Source: Planctomycetota bacterium (GTDB lineage: Bacteria; Planctomycetota; Phycisphaerae; Phycisphaerales; UBA1924). Taken from it: 64,000 nucleotides of DNA. The position numbers and the translations under genes were made by a program. The stretch is taken from the NCBI GenBank assembly GCA_003696675.1, contig RFGH01000074.1:160818-224817 (forward strand), written 5' to 3'. Below are positions 8,757 to 18,047 of the stretch, piece by piece. Numbering within the stretch: position 1 is the first letter of the stretch; the number at the start of each line of letters is the position of its first letter. The notes beneath the pieces are model-generated. The model was not told the DNA's origin. It did not search any database and saw only the letters and a list, made by a program, of their open reading frames with translations.

Positions 8757-9482
8757 CTACGCACCCCGATAGGTGCGTCCCTTGCTCTTCTGGTGCTGCT
8801 TGGGGGTCACATGGAATGTGGCGGTGCACCGACCCACCCGCTTCTCTCGGCCGCCGAGCCGTTCCTTGAGCGACCGCTCGCCCTTCGGCTTCCTCCGGGT
8901 CTTTTGCCGTTCGGCCTTGGCGTAGCTCGGCACCAGCTGCACGACCTCCATGTCGAGCGTGATGTTGAACTCCTGGCCAGTGGCGATCAGCGCCTTGATG
9001 TCTTCACGCGGGGTGATCCGGTACTCGGCCGGTCCGAAGCAGGGCCGCTTGAAGGTGTACTCCAGGTGCTTGCACACCACGGTGTAATCACCGCCGACAT
9101 AGCCGAACACATAGGACCCGCCGGCAATCTCGGAGTTGCCTAGGAGCGCCGCGCCTGCCATCGCGTTGTACCAGTTGCGATTGAACCGTCGGAAGGGAAG
9201 CACGGCACGGAAGGTCGTGTCGTCGACCTTCTTCATCTGGATGCCCGACTTGGCCGCATAGGGCAGCCAGATCATCGAGCAGACCTTGTGCCAGAAGTTG
9301 TTCCGCGTGCTCAGCCGACTGACGAAGGCATCGATGCGATCCATCATCGAGGGCTTGGCAGGACGCGGACGCTTGATCGGGGGATCACCCTTCGGGGTCG
9401 CACCACCCCCGTGCTCCCCAACCGGGGCAGGCTGCGCGGGCGTCTCGGTCTCGGGCTGGATGGTGTCGGTGGCTTGATCCAC
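8757..9482 (-). CDS. hotdog-fold-like protein (DUF4442/thioesterase-like)
   Basis: A 241-residue cytosolic protein starting at GTG 9482. After a 40-residue Pro/Gly-rich leader, the core has SGIQMKKVDDTTFRAVLPF, then NWYNAMAGAALLGNSEIAGG and a later strand-rich part with FNITLDMEVVQL. This resembles the DUF4442 branch of hotdog-fold proteins, where the NAMAG..L helix is the hot-dog helix and acyl-CoA-like ligands bind. The C-terminal 50 residues are strongly basic (KAERQKTRRKPKGERSLKER), which is not part of the fold and could contact nucleic acid or membrane. No catalytic Asp/Glu is securely placed. It lies between a membrane protein and a histidine kinase gene, and its role is unknown. Confidence 0.6.
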   Translation of the reverse strand: MDQATDTIQPETETPAQPAPVGEHGGGATPKGDPPIKRPRPAKPSMMDRIDAFVSRLSTRNNFWHKVCSMIWLPYAAKSGIQMKKVDDTTFRAVLPFRRFNRNWYNAMAGAALLGNSEIAGGSYVFGYVGGDYTVVCKHLEYTFKRPCFGPAEYRITPREDIKALIATGQEFNITLDMEVVQLVPSYAKAERQKTRRKPKGERSLKERLGGREKRVGRCTATFHVTPKQHQKSKGRTYRGA

Positions 9483-9512
9483 GGTCCCGCATCGTAGGGA
9501 CGCTCGGGCGGT

Positions 9513-10439
9513 TCAGCCCGCCGGAGAGTCCTCGGAGGGGGCGAGCGGCAAGGTCAGGTAGAAATCTGAACCTACCCCGGGGGTGGAGTGGACCTCAAGC
9601 CGCCCGCCATGGGCTTCGGCGATGCGCCGGGCGGTGGGCAACCCCAGCCCGGTCCCCCCGGCCCGGGTCGTGTAGTACGGGCGGAAGATCTTCTCAATCG
9701 CGTCCTGGTCAAGCCCCGGCCCTGTGTCGATCACATGCAGCCGGGCCGAATCCACCCCATGATCATCGCAACGCTCGGCACGCAGAATGAGATCCCTGGA
9801 TTCGATGTCCGGCCGCTCCATCACGGCAACCGCGTTGAGCATCAGGTTGAGCATGGCCTGCTTGACATGAGGGCCGTCGATCGTCGCTTGAAGCGGTTCC
9901 CGCGGCCGCTCGATACGCAACCGGACCCCAGAAGCCCTGGCCTGCGGGTCGAAGAAGTCGCCCAGTTCCTCGAGCAGGGTCCCGATATCGACCGGTCCCG
10001 GCGCCAGCCTCAACTCGCCCGCGTACTCGAGGAAGTCACTCAGGATTCCGCGAAGCCGCTCGGTCTCCTGACGCAACGCGGCGACCCGCCGCGTCAGCCG
10101 GCCCTTCTCCTGATCTCCGATCTCGAGGTCTGAGATGGCCTCCTGCAAAAGCTGGGCATTCAGCCCGATCGTCGAGAGCGGGTTCTTGATTTCGTGAGCG
10201 AGGCCGCCAGTCATGGAGCCGATCTCGGCGAGCCGCTCGGCCGAGCGTGCCCGACGCTCCGCCACCCGGACCCGTGCCACCGCCCGACGCACGATCACCC
10301 GCGATGCGACAACGCCCAGCCCGGCACCGAGCAACAGCCCCGCTCCCAATCCGATCAGAAACGAGCCGTCCAATACCTGGTCAGCGGTCATCACACGAGA
10401 TTGTTGGAGGGCCGCGACCATGCTGGCGATCGACGGCAC
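9513..10439 (-). CDS. membrane-anchored sensor histidine kinase (NtrB/ZraS type)
   Basis: A 308-residue protein. One hydrophobic segment (about residues 27-47) anchors it; there is no sizeable periplasmic sensor domain. The H-box LAHEIKNPLSTIGLNAQ carries the phospho-accepting His. The ATP-binding domain has the N-box MLNLMLNAVAVM, the G1 box DTGPGLDQD and the G2 box GTGLGLPTARRI. The start GTG 10439 is seven bases after the cold-shock gene's stop; ATG 10421 is an alternative. No response regulator is adjacent, so it is an orphan here, although the same window has a flagellar kinase of the same subtype at 55633. Its signal is unknown. Confidence 0.88.
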   Translation of the reverse strand: MPSIASMVAALQQSRVMTADQVLDGSFLIGLGAGLLLGAGLGVVASRVIVRRAVARVRVAERRARSAERLAEIGSMTGGLAHEIKNPLSTIGLNAQLLQEAISDLEIGDQEKGRLTRRVAALRQETERLRGILSDFLEYAGELRLAPGPVDIGTLLEELGDFFDPQARASGVRLRIERPREPLQATIDGPHVKQAMLNLMLNAVAVMERPDIESRDLILRAERCDDHGVDSARLHVIDTGPGLDQDAIEKIFRPYYTTRAGGTGLGLPTARRIAEAHGGRLEVHSTPGVGSDFYLTLPLAPSEDSPAG

Positions 10440-10445
10440 AGCGGA

Positions 10446-10739
10446 CTACCGCCGCGGTGTGCGGGAATAGGTCCGGCGAGTGACGACGACCTCGGGCGCA
10501 TCCGATTCGATATCGATCCGGACCACACGCGTTGCACGCCAGCCCTTCTCCGACCGCTCGGCGTCGTAGACGACCGAACTGCCGTCTTTGAGCACCCTGA
10601 AGCCATCGCCCTCGATGACCGTGAAATGCACGAAGATGTCCTGACCTTCAGGGCCGACGATGAAGCCGAACCCTTTGCGCGGGTCGAACCACTTCACCTG
10701 TCCCTCAATGCCCTGGATCGTCTGTGGGGTCTGAGACAT
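10446..10739 (-). CDS. cold-shock domain protein
   Basis: A 97-residue protein. The cold-shock fold covers residues about 11-77: GQVKWFDPRKGFGFIVG includes the RNP1-type KGFGFI, and DIFVHFTVIEG is RNP2. The C-terminal 20 residues are Arg/Thr-rich and extend past the usual 67-70 residue size. It should bind single-stranded RNA or DNA and act as an RNA chaperone. The ATG at 10739 is chosen because upstream in-frame codons add only an unstructured basic stretch. A sigma-70-like promoter lies at 10815-10842, giving a leader of about 70 bases, a plausible place for cold-responsive control. Its downstream neighbour is the histidine kinase at seven bases. Confidence 0.9.
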   Translation of the reverse strand: MSQTPQTIQGIEGQVKWFDPRKGFGFIVGPEGQDIFVHFTVIEGDGFRVLKDGSSVVYDAERSEKGWRATRVVRIDIESDAPEVVVTRRTYSRTPRR

Positions 10740-10814
10740 CCTGGTCCCCGTTCTCTGTCGCTTGGACCCGACCGACTCCCCACGAGACCGGCCTTGGCCC
10801 AATAACAGGGATAC

Positions 10815-10842
10815 AGACTACCAGATTGAGCCTGCGCGTCAA
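10815..10842 (-). promoter_or_regulatory. candidate sigma-70 promoter of the cold-shock gene
   Basis: On the minus strand TTGACG (10842-10837) is followed after 16 bases by TAGTCT (10820-10815). The -35 matches five of six consensus bases and the -10 is weaker. It lies after the pnp hairpin and before the cold-shock start, in a locally AT-richer stretch. Confidence 0.4.
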
Positions 10843-10844
10843 AC

Positions 10845-10868
10845 ACCCCCGGGCCGACGCCCGGGGGT
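10845..10868 (-). terminator. hairpin downstream of pnp
   Basis: ACCCCCGGG and CCCGGGGGT pair perfectly (9 bp) around a six-base loop, about 55 bases after the pnp stop. The following bases are GTTTG, so the U-tract is poor. It may terminate, or stabilise the 3' end of, the pnp message. Confidence 0.45.
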
Positions 10869-10923
10869 ACGGTCAAAAACATCAGGATATAGGGAAGTTC
10901 ACCGGGTCCAGAGAGGACTCGGA

Positions 10924-13215
10924 TTACTCCGCCGCCGCGGGCTCGGACTCACGCTCGTCACGCCGGGGCTTCCCTCCGCCGCGACGGCGTCCGCCGCCCT
11001 TGCTGTCGCCCCGGTCACCGCGATCGGACCGCTCGGGACGCTCGCCACGCTCGGCCAGCTCCTTCTCGCGTTCCTCGGGGCTGAGGGCCTGCTTGCGGCT
11101 GAGTTTGATGCGGCCCTGATCATCGACCAGGATCACCTTGACCCGAACGGTGTCGCCGACCTTGACGACATCGCCCACCGACTGGACATAGCCCTCTCCC
11201 AGCTCGGAGATGTGGCACATGCCGTCGGTGCCGGGCGCAATCTCGATGAAGGCGCCAAAGTCCTTGACGCTAACGACCTTGCCCTCATAAATGGTGCCCG
11301 TCTTGATATCCTCGCAGAGGGCGCTGATTTCGGCCTCAGCCTTCTCGATGCTCTCGGCGTTGGGAGACGAGACAAGCACGGTGCCGTCGTCCTCGACATC
11401 GATGTTGACGCCGTACTTGTCCTGCAGGGCGCGGATGGTCTTGCCGCCGGGGCCGATCAGCTTGCCGATCTTGTCGACGGCGATGTTGAGCTGGAGCAGA
11501 CGCGGGGCGTGGCGACTGATCTCCTTACGCGGGGCGGGGATGACTTTCTCCATCTGCTCAATGATTTCCAGACGCCCCTTCTTCGCTTGGGCGAAGATCA
11601 CCTCGATCTGATCGAAGTTCAGACCGCGGGCCTTGAGGTCCAGCTGGATGCCGGTGATGCCCTCGCGTGTGCCAGAGACCTTGAAGTCCATATCGCCGAA
11701 GAAGTCCTCCTCGCCGATGATGTCAGTGACGAAGATCTCCTTGCTCTCGTCTGCATTGGTGAATCGCCCGACCGAGATGCCGGCGCAGGTGTTGGAGATC
11801 GGCACACCCGCGTCCATCAGCGCAAGACAACCACCTGTGACCGACGCCATCGAAGAAGATCCGTTCGACTCGGTGATGTCGCTGACCAAGCGGATGGTGT
11901 AGGGGAAGTCCTCGGGGCTGGGCAGGATGCCCAGCAGCGACCGCTCGGCCAGCGCGCCGTGGCCGACTTCACGCCGTCCGGGCCCCATGATGCGCCCGGC
12001 CTCACCGACGCAGAACGGCGGGAAGTTGTAGTGAAGATAAAACTTCTTGGAATACTCGGGCAGCAGACCGTCGATGATCTGCTCGTCCTTGCCCGTGCCG
12101 AGGGTACAAGAAACCAACGACTGGGTCTCGCCACGCTGGAAGAAGGCCGAGCCGTGGGTCCGCGCAAACACCCCGACCTCCATCTCCAACGGACGGATCT
12201 CTTCGGGTTTGCGACCGTCGGCACGGATTCCCTTCTCGACGATCAGGTTGCGGGTGATCTTCTTCTCAAGGATGCGGAAGGCCTCGGACGCCTGGCTGCG
12301 GGCCTTGCGGCTCGCTTCGGCCTCGGCAACCGTGCCGTCGGTTTTCTCGGCGAAGTGGGTGTCGAGAACCTTCTTTTTGATCTCGGCGACCTTTTCGCCG
12401 CGCTCGGTCTTGCTCTTGATCTGGCGGGCCTCGGTCAGCTCCTTTTCGCAGGCGTTCCTGACCGTCGCCATGATCTCATCGGGGATGAGGTTGAGGTGAT
12501 CACCCAGCCGCTTCTCCTTGCCGACCTTCTTCACCAGCTCGTCAATCAGGGCGAGGATGGGCTTGATGCCCTCCTCATAGCCGAACTTCATCGCGGCGAG
12601 CACATCCTCGTCGGGCACCTCGGCGGCGCCGACCTCGATCATGTTGACGCCGTCCTTGTGGCCGGCGAGCACGAGGTCAAGGTCAGAGTACTCGAGCTGG
12701 CTTACGGTCGGGTTGAGCACGAACTGCGGGCCGTCGTCGGTGAAGATACGCCCGACGCGGACCATGGCGGTCGGGCCCTCGAAGGGTGCGTCGGAGATGG
12801 CCAAAGCCGCCGAGGCACCGGTGCCGGCGATCACATCGGCGTCGTTCTCGCCGTCGTGGCTCATCACCCAGTTCTGGAGCTGGATCTCCTCGATGAATCC
12901 TTCGGGAAACAACGGACGGATCGGGCGGTCGATCATCCGCATGGTGAGGATTTCCTTCTCGCTGGGTGCGCCCTCACGCTTGCGGAAACCGCCGGGGAAC
13001 TTACCGCCAGCCGACAGCTTCTCGCGGTAGTCAACCTGCATGGGGAAGAAGTCCAGCCCGGGGCGGGGCGCTGCCCGCACCATGGTGGACAACACGGTGG
13101 TCTCGCCGTGCGAGATCAGGACGGCGGCCGACGCCAGCTTGGCGATCTTGCCGGTCTCGATGCGCATCATCCGCCCGCCGATTTCCTTCTCGACGACGAT
13201 CGCTTTGGTTGTCAT
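10924..13215 (-). CDS. pnp: polyribonucleotide nucleotidyltransferase (PNPase)
   Basis: A 763-residue exoribonuclease that degrades RNA 3' to 5' by phosphorolysis, normally a trimer in the degradosome. Two RNase-PH domains are visible: the first starts at TGKIAKLASAAVLISHGET. The second, catalytic one contains SDITESNGSSSMASVTGG and FFGDMDFKVSGT with the conserved Asp residues. A KH domain follows with KIGKLIGPGGKTIRAL, then an S1 domain with GKVVSVKDFGAFIEI. The last 50 residues are a Glu/Arg/Gly-rich tail. The ATG at 13215 gives the family's usual start; the in-frame extension to 13329 lies in the leader. The rpsO-pnp order is widely conserved. A 296-bp gap with the rpsO terminator separates the two genes. 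Confidence 0.97.
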   Translation of the reverse strand: MTTKAIVVEKEIGGRMMRIETGKIAKLASAAVLISHGETTVLSTMVRAAPRPGLDFFPMQVDYREKLSAGGKFPGGFRKREGAPSEKEILTMRMIDRPIRPLFPEGFIEEIQLQNWVMSHDGENDADVIAGTGASAALAISDAPFEGPTAMVRVGRIFTDDGPQFVLNPTVSQLEYSDLDLVLAGHKDGVNMIEVGAAEVPDEDVLAAMKFGYEEGIKPILALIDELVKKVGKEKRLGDHLNLIPDEIMATVRNACEKELTEARQIKSKTERGEKVAEIKKKVLDTHFAEKTDGTVAEAEASRKARSQASEAFRILEKKITRNLIVEKGIRADGRKPEEIRPLEMEVGVFARTHGSAFFQRGETQSLVSCTLGTGKDEQIIDGLLPEYSKKFYLHYNFPPFCVGEAGRIMGPGRREVGHGALAERSLLGILPSPEDFPYTIRLVSDITESNGSSSMASVTGGCLALMDAGVPISNTCAGISVGRFTNADESKEIFVTDIIGEEDFFGDMDFKVSGTREGITGIQLDLKARGLNFDQIEVIFAQAKKGRLEIIEQMEKVIPAPRKEISRHAPRLLQLNIAVDKIGKLIGPGGKTIRALQDKYGVNIDVEDDGTVLVSSPNAESIEKAEAEISALCEDIKTGTIYEGKVVSVKDFGAFIEIAPGTDGMCHISELGEGYVQSVGDVVKVGDTVRVKVILVDDQGRIKLSRKQALSPEEREKELAERGERPERSDRGDRGDSKGGGRRRGGGKPRRDERESEPAAAE

Positions 13216-13470
13216 GTGTTCCGCTTTCTTGGTGTTGCGGGCTGTGAGGATCCCCGCCGCGTCCGGACCCCGGGCCCCGATGGCTCGGACGGACGCTTCA
13301 TCGCCGACATCATTCGGGCCCGCCCTCACACGGAACGAGTGGCAGAAGGCGTGGGACAGTTCTCAGCAACCGAACTCCTAGGGCATCTGGGGACGATCCC
13401 CGGTCTACCGCCAGCCCCCCCGTCGGCCGTGCTGTCCGGCGCCCACTGCCGCTCCCGCGGGCCCGATACG

Positions 13471-13500
13471 AAAACGCCGCGTGCCGTTTCCAGCACGCGG
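13471..13500 (-). terminator. rho-independent terminator after rpsO
   Basis: CCGCGTGC and GCACGCGG form a perfect 8-bp stem with an eight-base loop, followed on the minus strand by CGTTTT. It begins 11 bases after the rpsO stop codon and lies about 255 bases before the pnp start. Confidence 0.75.
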
Positions 13501-13511
13501 GGTGATATCTC

Positions 13512-13781
13512 TTACTTACGCAGACCCAGCTTCTTGATCGTCGCCTGATAGGCGTCCGGATTCGTGCGGCTGAGGTAACGGAGCAGGCGGTTGCGCTTCG
13601 ATACCATCTGCACAAGTCCGCGGCGGTTGTGCTTGTCCTGCTTGTTCGCACGCAGGTGGGTCGCGACCTGCTGGATGCGGGCGGTCAGAATGGCGATCTG
13701 AACCTCCGGCGAGCCGGTGTCTCCGTCCTGGCGGGCAAAGTCCTTGATGATGTCGGTCTTCTTCTCAGGGGCGAGGGGCAT
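13512..13781 (-). CDS. rpsO: 30S ribosomal protein S15
   Basis: An 89-residue protein of the standard S15 length. It binds 16S rRNA in the platform of the small subunit. Diagnostic stretches are FARQDGDTGSPEVQIAILT and KQDKHNRRGLVQMVSKRNRL, ending in KKLGLRK. ATG 13781 has a near-perfect AAGGAG six bases upstream, which decides the start against a 46-residue in-frame extension. It is divergent from the aminotransferase gene. A sigma-70-like promoter lies at 13884-13913, leaving a leader of about 95 bases where S15 autoregulation could act, as is known for the family. Confidence 0.97.
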   Translation of the reverse strand: MPLAPEKKTDIIKDFARQDGDTGSPEVQIAILTARIQQVATHLRANKQDKHNRRGLVQMVSKRNRLLRYLSRTNPDAYQATIKKLGLRK

Positions 13782-13883
13782 GGATGCTCCTTGAATGGCC
13801 TGTCGCGAGCGGGCGTGCCGGGCCTGTCCCAGCAAATCCCGCCGCCGAACACCCCGGGCCGATACCCGATCCGGGGGTCCGCA

Positions 13884-13913
13884 AGAATATGCCGCGGCGG
13901 GGGTTGGGTCCAA
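13884..13913 (-). promoter_or_regulatory. candidate sigma-70 promoter of rpsO
   Basis: On the minus strand TTGGAC (13913-13908) and TATTCT (13889-13884) are separated by 18 bases. The AT-rich -10 stands out in a GC-rich gap between the divergent rpsO and aminotransferase genes. Confidence 0.4.
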
Positions 13914-13999
13914 TCCCACAGGGCACTCGGCAATGTCCCTCGGGTCCCTCGGAGCGTGGCAGCCGTGCCTTTTTCTCCCATCCTCACTACCCTCGTCCC

Positions 14000-15256
<1,257 letters not shown>

Positions 15257-15316
15257 CCCACCTGTGGCGGTCGTAAACGGTGCTCCATGCAGAGCAACAT
15301 GCTCACATCCAAGCCT

Positions 15317-16174
15317 TTATCGCTGCAAAAATGCCCATGCCCAAGGCAGCCAAATCGGGGAAAGCCACAACAAGCCGCAAGCAATCGCAAGCCAGCGAGC
15401 CCGGATGATTGGCCTCTGATAGTCGCGCGTGCTTCCGCATTCTGGGCACTTGGGTTGCGAGTCCATGCAATAGCCGCATGCAGCACAGGCACCCGTTGAG
15501 TGGGTGCGAACGGGCCCCGCACGAATCAGCCCGGCACACAGAATCGTGCAAGTCGCCGCCGCCTGGATGCCATACAAACCCACCCAGCTCATTCCGACAA
15601 TATCAATGTACCCACCTGGATCGATGGCCTCCCCCATCCAGAGAAGGCGCAACAGGACGAAGACTGCGAAGACAATCGGCAAAGCGACCATCTGAGCAGC
15701 GATGCCTTTCGATACCTTTATGGTAATTCTCTCACGCCGGTACCGATATACGCTCTGTATCGTGATGACAACTCCCGCGTAGCCAAACAGCGATGCACAC
15801 AGCATCATTAGCGGACCAACAAAGGCATAGTAAGCACTCTCGATATAAAAAACTCGATAAAAAGGTGCCTCAAGCAAGCGGTGCCAACTCGGCACGCTCA
15901 TCGAGCCATCGGACGCATAACTGATGCCGGATCCGGCGTGCCCACCCCCCACCGATGTCCAGTCGCCGGAGATAGGCTCCGGCGGGGATGGAATGATGCG
16001 CGAAACCGCAACATTGAATTTGTACATGAATCGAATCAAAGTAGAATGAATCGGATCCATCCTGAGGGCACACCCGACCAGAGTAGCCACGTACACTGCG
16101 ACGGCAGCGAGAAGTGGCCATTTCAAGTTACCAATTCTTATGCGTGCCATCGGTATTAAATCAGGATTTGTCAT
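15317..16174 (-). CDS. membrane protein with internal zinc ribbon, unknown function
   Basis: A 285-residue protein with an N-terminal membrane segment (about 20-38), two long central segments and a C-terminal segment (WLAIACGLLWLSPIWLPW). Between the last two lies CAACGYCMDSQPKCPECGS, two CxxC knuckles that look like a zinc ribbon. This pattern occurs in many planctomycete membrane proteins of unknown role. The start could be ATG 16174, GTG 16177 or ATG 16150; no clear ribosome site decides. The gene follows the secreted-protein gene by about 14 bases. Base composition is visibly more AT-rich than its neighbours, marking an accessory islet. Confidence 0.65.
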   Translation of the reverse strand: MTNPDLIPMARIRIGNLKWPLLAAVAVYVATLVGCALRMDPIHSTLIRFMYKFNVAVSRIIPSPPEPISGDWTSVGGGHAGSGISYASDGSMSVPSWHRLLEAPFYRVFYIESAYYAFVGPLMMLCASLFGYAGVVITIQSVYRYRRERITIKVSKGIAAQMVALPIVFAVFVLLRLLWMGEAIDPGGYIDIVGMSWVGLYGIQAAATCTILCAGLIRAGPVRTHSTGACAACGYCMDSQPKCPECGSTRDYQRPIIRARWLAIACGLLWLSPIWLPWAWAFLQR

Positions 16175-16188
16175 CACACATCAGCAGG

Positions 16189-17112
16189 TTACGGACTCGG
16201 AGGGCAACTCCCATCGGCGTTCGCAGGACGAAGCTTTGTGGTAGGCCCCTGCGTATCGGGGGTTCCTGGCGTTACCGTCCCAGAGCAGTCAATATTGACA
16301 CGTACTATCGTCACGGAGCGAGACCTCGTGCAACCGGTGTAAGTACAAAGATTCCCCGTTCCAGGGATGGGTCCGCCTGTACACGCCCAAGGCGACCAAG
16401 GTCCGTAGAACCTGTAACTCCACGGGAAGCACGGGTAACAGATCGCCGTGTTTGCGTTGATGTCCGACAAGCCCATCTTTGAGATTGACCGCTGTGTCTC
16501 GGGAGACATGAAGGGGTTGACGGTCTCACGGGCAACCACAGCGATAGAAGACATTGTTGCGTCAAGATTCGTCGTAGCCCCATCGGTGCAGCCCGAGGTA
16601 TATGTCAACAGCAGGCTTGAGGACAACCCGCTTGAACCCGCAGCTCCGAATGCGATGAGGGTATCAAGCAACTGTGGGTCTTGAGTATAATCAATTATTG
16701 GTGCCGCGGGGTCCGTCTGCTGCAGCCCGCTCTGCATCGACACCGGATTGGATGCCGTCACCTCTTCGACACTCGCCAAAAGACTATCGAAGAGGGCAGG
16801 ATCGTCGAACTCGGTTCTGCACCACTTCACCGCAGATCCGATCGCTACACCCGCGTCCCAACCGGACATGCCCCAGTGACCGTTCGAGTCAGGCTCGCAG
16901 AGCACGATCGTGACATTATTTCCGACGGCACTTCCCTGATCGTTGACCCCTAGCACGCCACGAAACTCTTGATTCGCAATGAGTGGGTAAAATGACCAGC
17001 CGGTGGCTTCATCTACGACATTGACTTCCTGAACTCCACCATTGATATCTTGTGCATAAGACCACGGCATCTGAACTTCATCGATGGCCGCACCAGCATT
17101 ACACGACAGCAA
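16189..17112 (-). CDS. secreted or lipoprotein with C-terminal Cys-rich TSP1-like segment; signal peptide out of frame
   Basis: The open frame has 307 codons, beginning after a stop upstream and with only TTG 17112 at its edge. It encodes LLSCNAGAAIDEV, a lipobox-like sequence without the preceding signal peptide. A proper start, ATG 17141 (MTRSLLPLAS), lies just upstream in another frame. Joining the two would need one more or two fewer copies of the 7-bp repeat at 17109-17129. With four copies the product would begin MTRSLLPLASCLLLSCNAG, a convincing lipoprotein signal. The C-terminal part has GPWSPWACTGG and CTRSRSV within six cysteines, reminiscent of a thrombospondin type 1 repeat. The middle has no recognised domain. 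It may be a phase-off gene or a frameshifted pseudogene. It shares the AT-richer islet with the membrane protein downstream. Confidence 0.55.
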   Translation of the reverse strand: MLSCNAGAAIDEVQMPWSYAQDINGGVQEVNVVDEATGWSFYPLIANQEFRGVLGVNDQGSAVGNNVTIVLCEPDSNGHWGMSGWDAGVAIGSAVKWCRTEFDDPALFDSLLASVEEVTASNPVSMQSGLQQTDPAAPIIDYTQDPQLLDTLIAFGAAGSSGLSSSLLLTYTSGCTDGATTNLDATMSSIAVVARETVNPFMSPETQRSISKMGLSDINANTAICYPCFPWSYRFYGPWSPWACTGGPIPGTGNLCTYTGCTRSRSVTIVRVNIDCSGTVTPGTPDTQGPTTKLRPANADGSCPPSP

Positions 17113-17129
17113 GAGGCAAGAGGCAAGAG
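17109..17129 (-). repeat. three tandem 7-bp repeats in a signal-peptide region
   Basis: GCAAGAG on the plus strand (CTCTTGC on the coding strand) is repeated three times without mismatch. Each unit changes the frame by one base. The repeat lies between the putative ATG at 17141 and the body of the lipoprotein gene, exactly where the two frames must be joined. Confidence 0.8.
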
Positions 17130-17170
17130 GCTACGAGTCATGGCACACTGCCAGTTTAGGTATCGAGATC

Positions 17171-17189
17171 CCAACTCATGCGGAGTTGG
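17171..17189. other. 7-bp hairpin between scpA and the lipoprotein gene
   Basis: CCAACTC and GAGTTGG pair around a five-base loop, 14 bases after the scpA stop. No U-tract follows on the minus strand, so it is a weak terminator at best; it could also lie in the lipoprotein leader. Confidence 0.4.
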
Positions 17190-17202
17190 TGACCCGAGCA
17201 TC

Positions 17203-17994
17203 TCATGCTGTGTCATTGTTGTCAAGTAGGACTTCACCGTCGACCGTCTCGAATCTCACCCGCTGATCGCGCACCAGCACCAGCAACGCCAGGAACAGCC
17301 CCACCATCTCCGCCCGCGAACGCCCCTCCATCACCTGTCGCAGGGTCATCTTCCGCCCGGCGTGCTCGCGACGGTGCGACGACAGCCGGTCGACGATGTC
17401 CTCGGCGTACTCTTCCAGCGGCGTGTCGTCCGACACCACCGCGTGCTCGCCCAGGCGATCGAAGTTCACGCTGGCCACGATCTGGCGGAACGCCTCGACG
17501 AGGTCGGTCAGGTCGAGGTCTTCCAACTCCAAATCACCCATGTCCTCGAGCGCTTCGCGGACGGACTGGTTGTCGATGGCCGCAGGCCTGGCGGGGAAGC
17601 GGGACTCCCACTCGGTCCGTCGCCGGTCGAGGGCGTCGGCCGCGTCGCGGAACTTCTTGTATTCGAGCAGTTGCCTGACCAGCTCGGCCCGCGGGTCGGT
17701 CGGATCGTCCTCGGGCTTATCCTCCGGGGGCGGCGCGTCGGGACCGTCCTTCTTGAGCGCATCATGCGCCAGCATGCGGCTCTTAATCTCCATCAGGGTC
17801 GCCGCCATGACCAGGAACTCGCCGGCCAGGTCGATATCCACCCGCTCCAGCCCCTCCAGCGAGCCCATGTACTGCTCCGCGATCGACGCGATCGGAATGT
17901 CGTGAATGTCCACCTCATGCTTGCGGATGAGGTAGAGCAGCAGATCCAGCGGCCCGTCAAAGGCATCGAGATGGACGCGGTAGGTCTCGGACAT
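17203..17994 (-). CDS. scpA: segregation and condensation protein A (ScpA)
   Basis: A 263-residue kleisin subunit of the Smc-ScpA-ScpB condensin, which organises the chromosome. The N-terminal domain has the classic FDGPLDLLLYLIRKHEVDIH and later AGEFLVMAATLMEIKSRML. An acidic/Pro-rich linker (DGPDAPPPEDKPEDDPTDP) follows. The C-terminal part has MTLRQVMEGRSRAEMVGLFL and LVLVRDQRVRFETV, the winged-helix segment that contacts the Smc head. ATG 17994 has AGGA seven bases upstream. It is divergent from kdsD across 53 bases. No scpB or smc gene is in the window. Confidence 0.93.
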   Translation of the reverse strand: MSETYRVHLDAFDGPLDLLLYLIRKHEVDIHDIPIASIAEQYMGSLEGLERVDIDLAGEFLVMAATLMEIKSRMLAHDALKKDGPDAPPPEDKPEDDPTDPRAELVRQLLEYKKFRDAADALDRRRTEWESRFPARPAAIDNQSVREALEDMGDLELEDLDLTDLVEAFRQIVASVNFDRLGEHAVVSDDTPLEEYAEDIVDRLSSHRREHAGRKMTLRQVMEGRSRAEMVGLFLALLVLVRDQRVRFETVDGEVLLDNNDTA

Positions 17995-18047
17995 CGGCCC
18001 ATCCTACGGGCGGTTTCACGCCCCCGCCCGCCCCCTACACTTCGTCC

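Noticed and set aside
13216..13470. A hidden small gene or RNase III-type hairpin in the rpsO-pnp gap
   Set aside because: No open frame has a ribosome site or plausible composition, and no long paired stem beyond the terminator could be traced by eye.
10762..13548. A 928-codon open frame on the plus strand opposite pnp
   Set aside because: It is the antisense of pnp plus its leader. High GC at third positions removes stops in the opposite frame. The minus-strand PNPase motifs are unambiguous.
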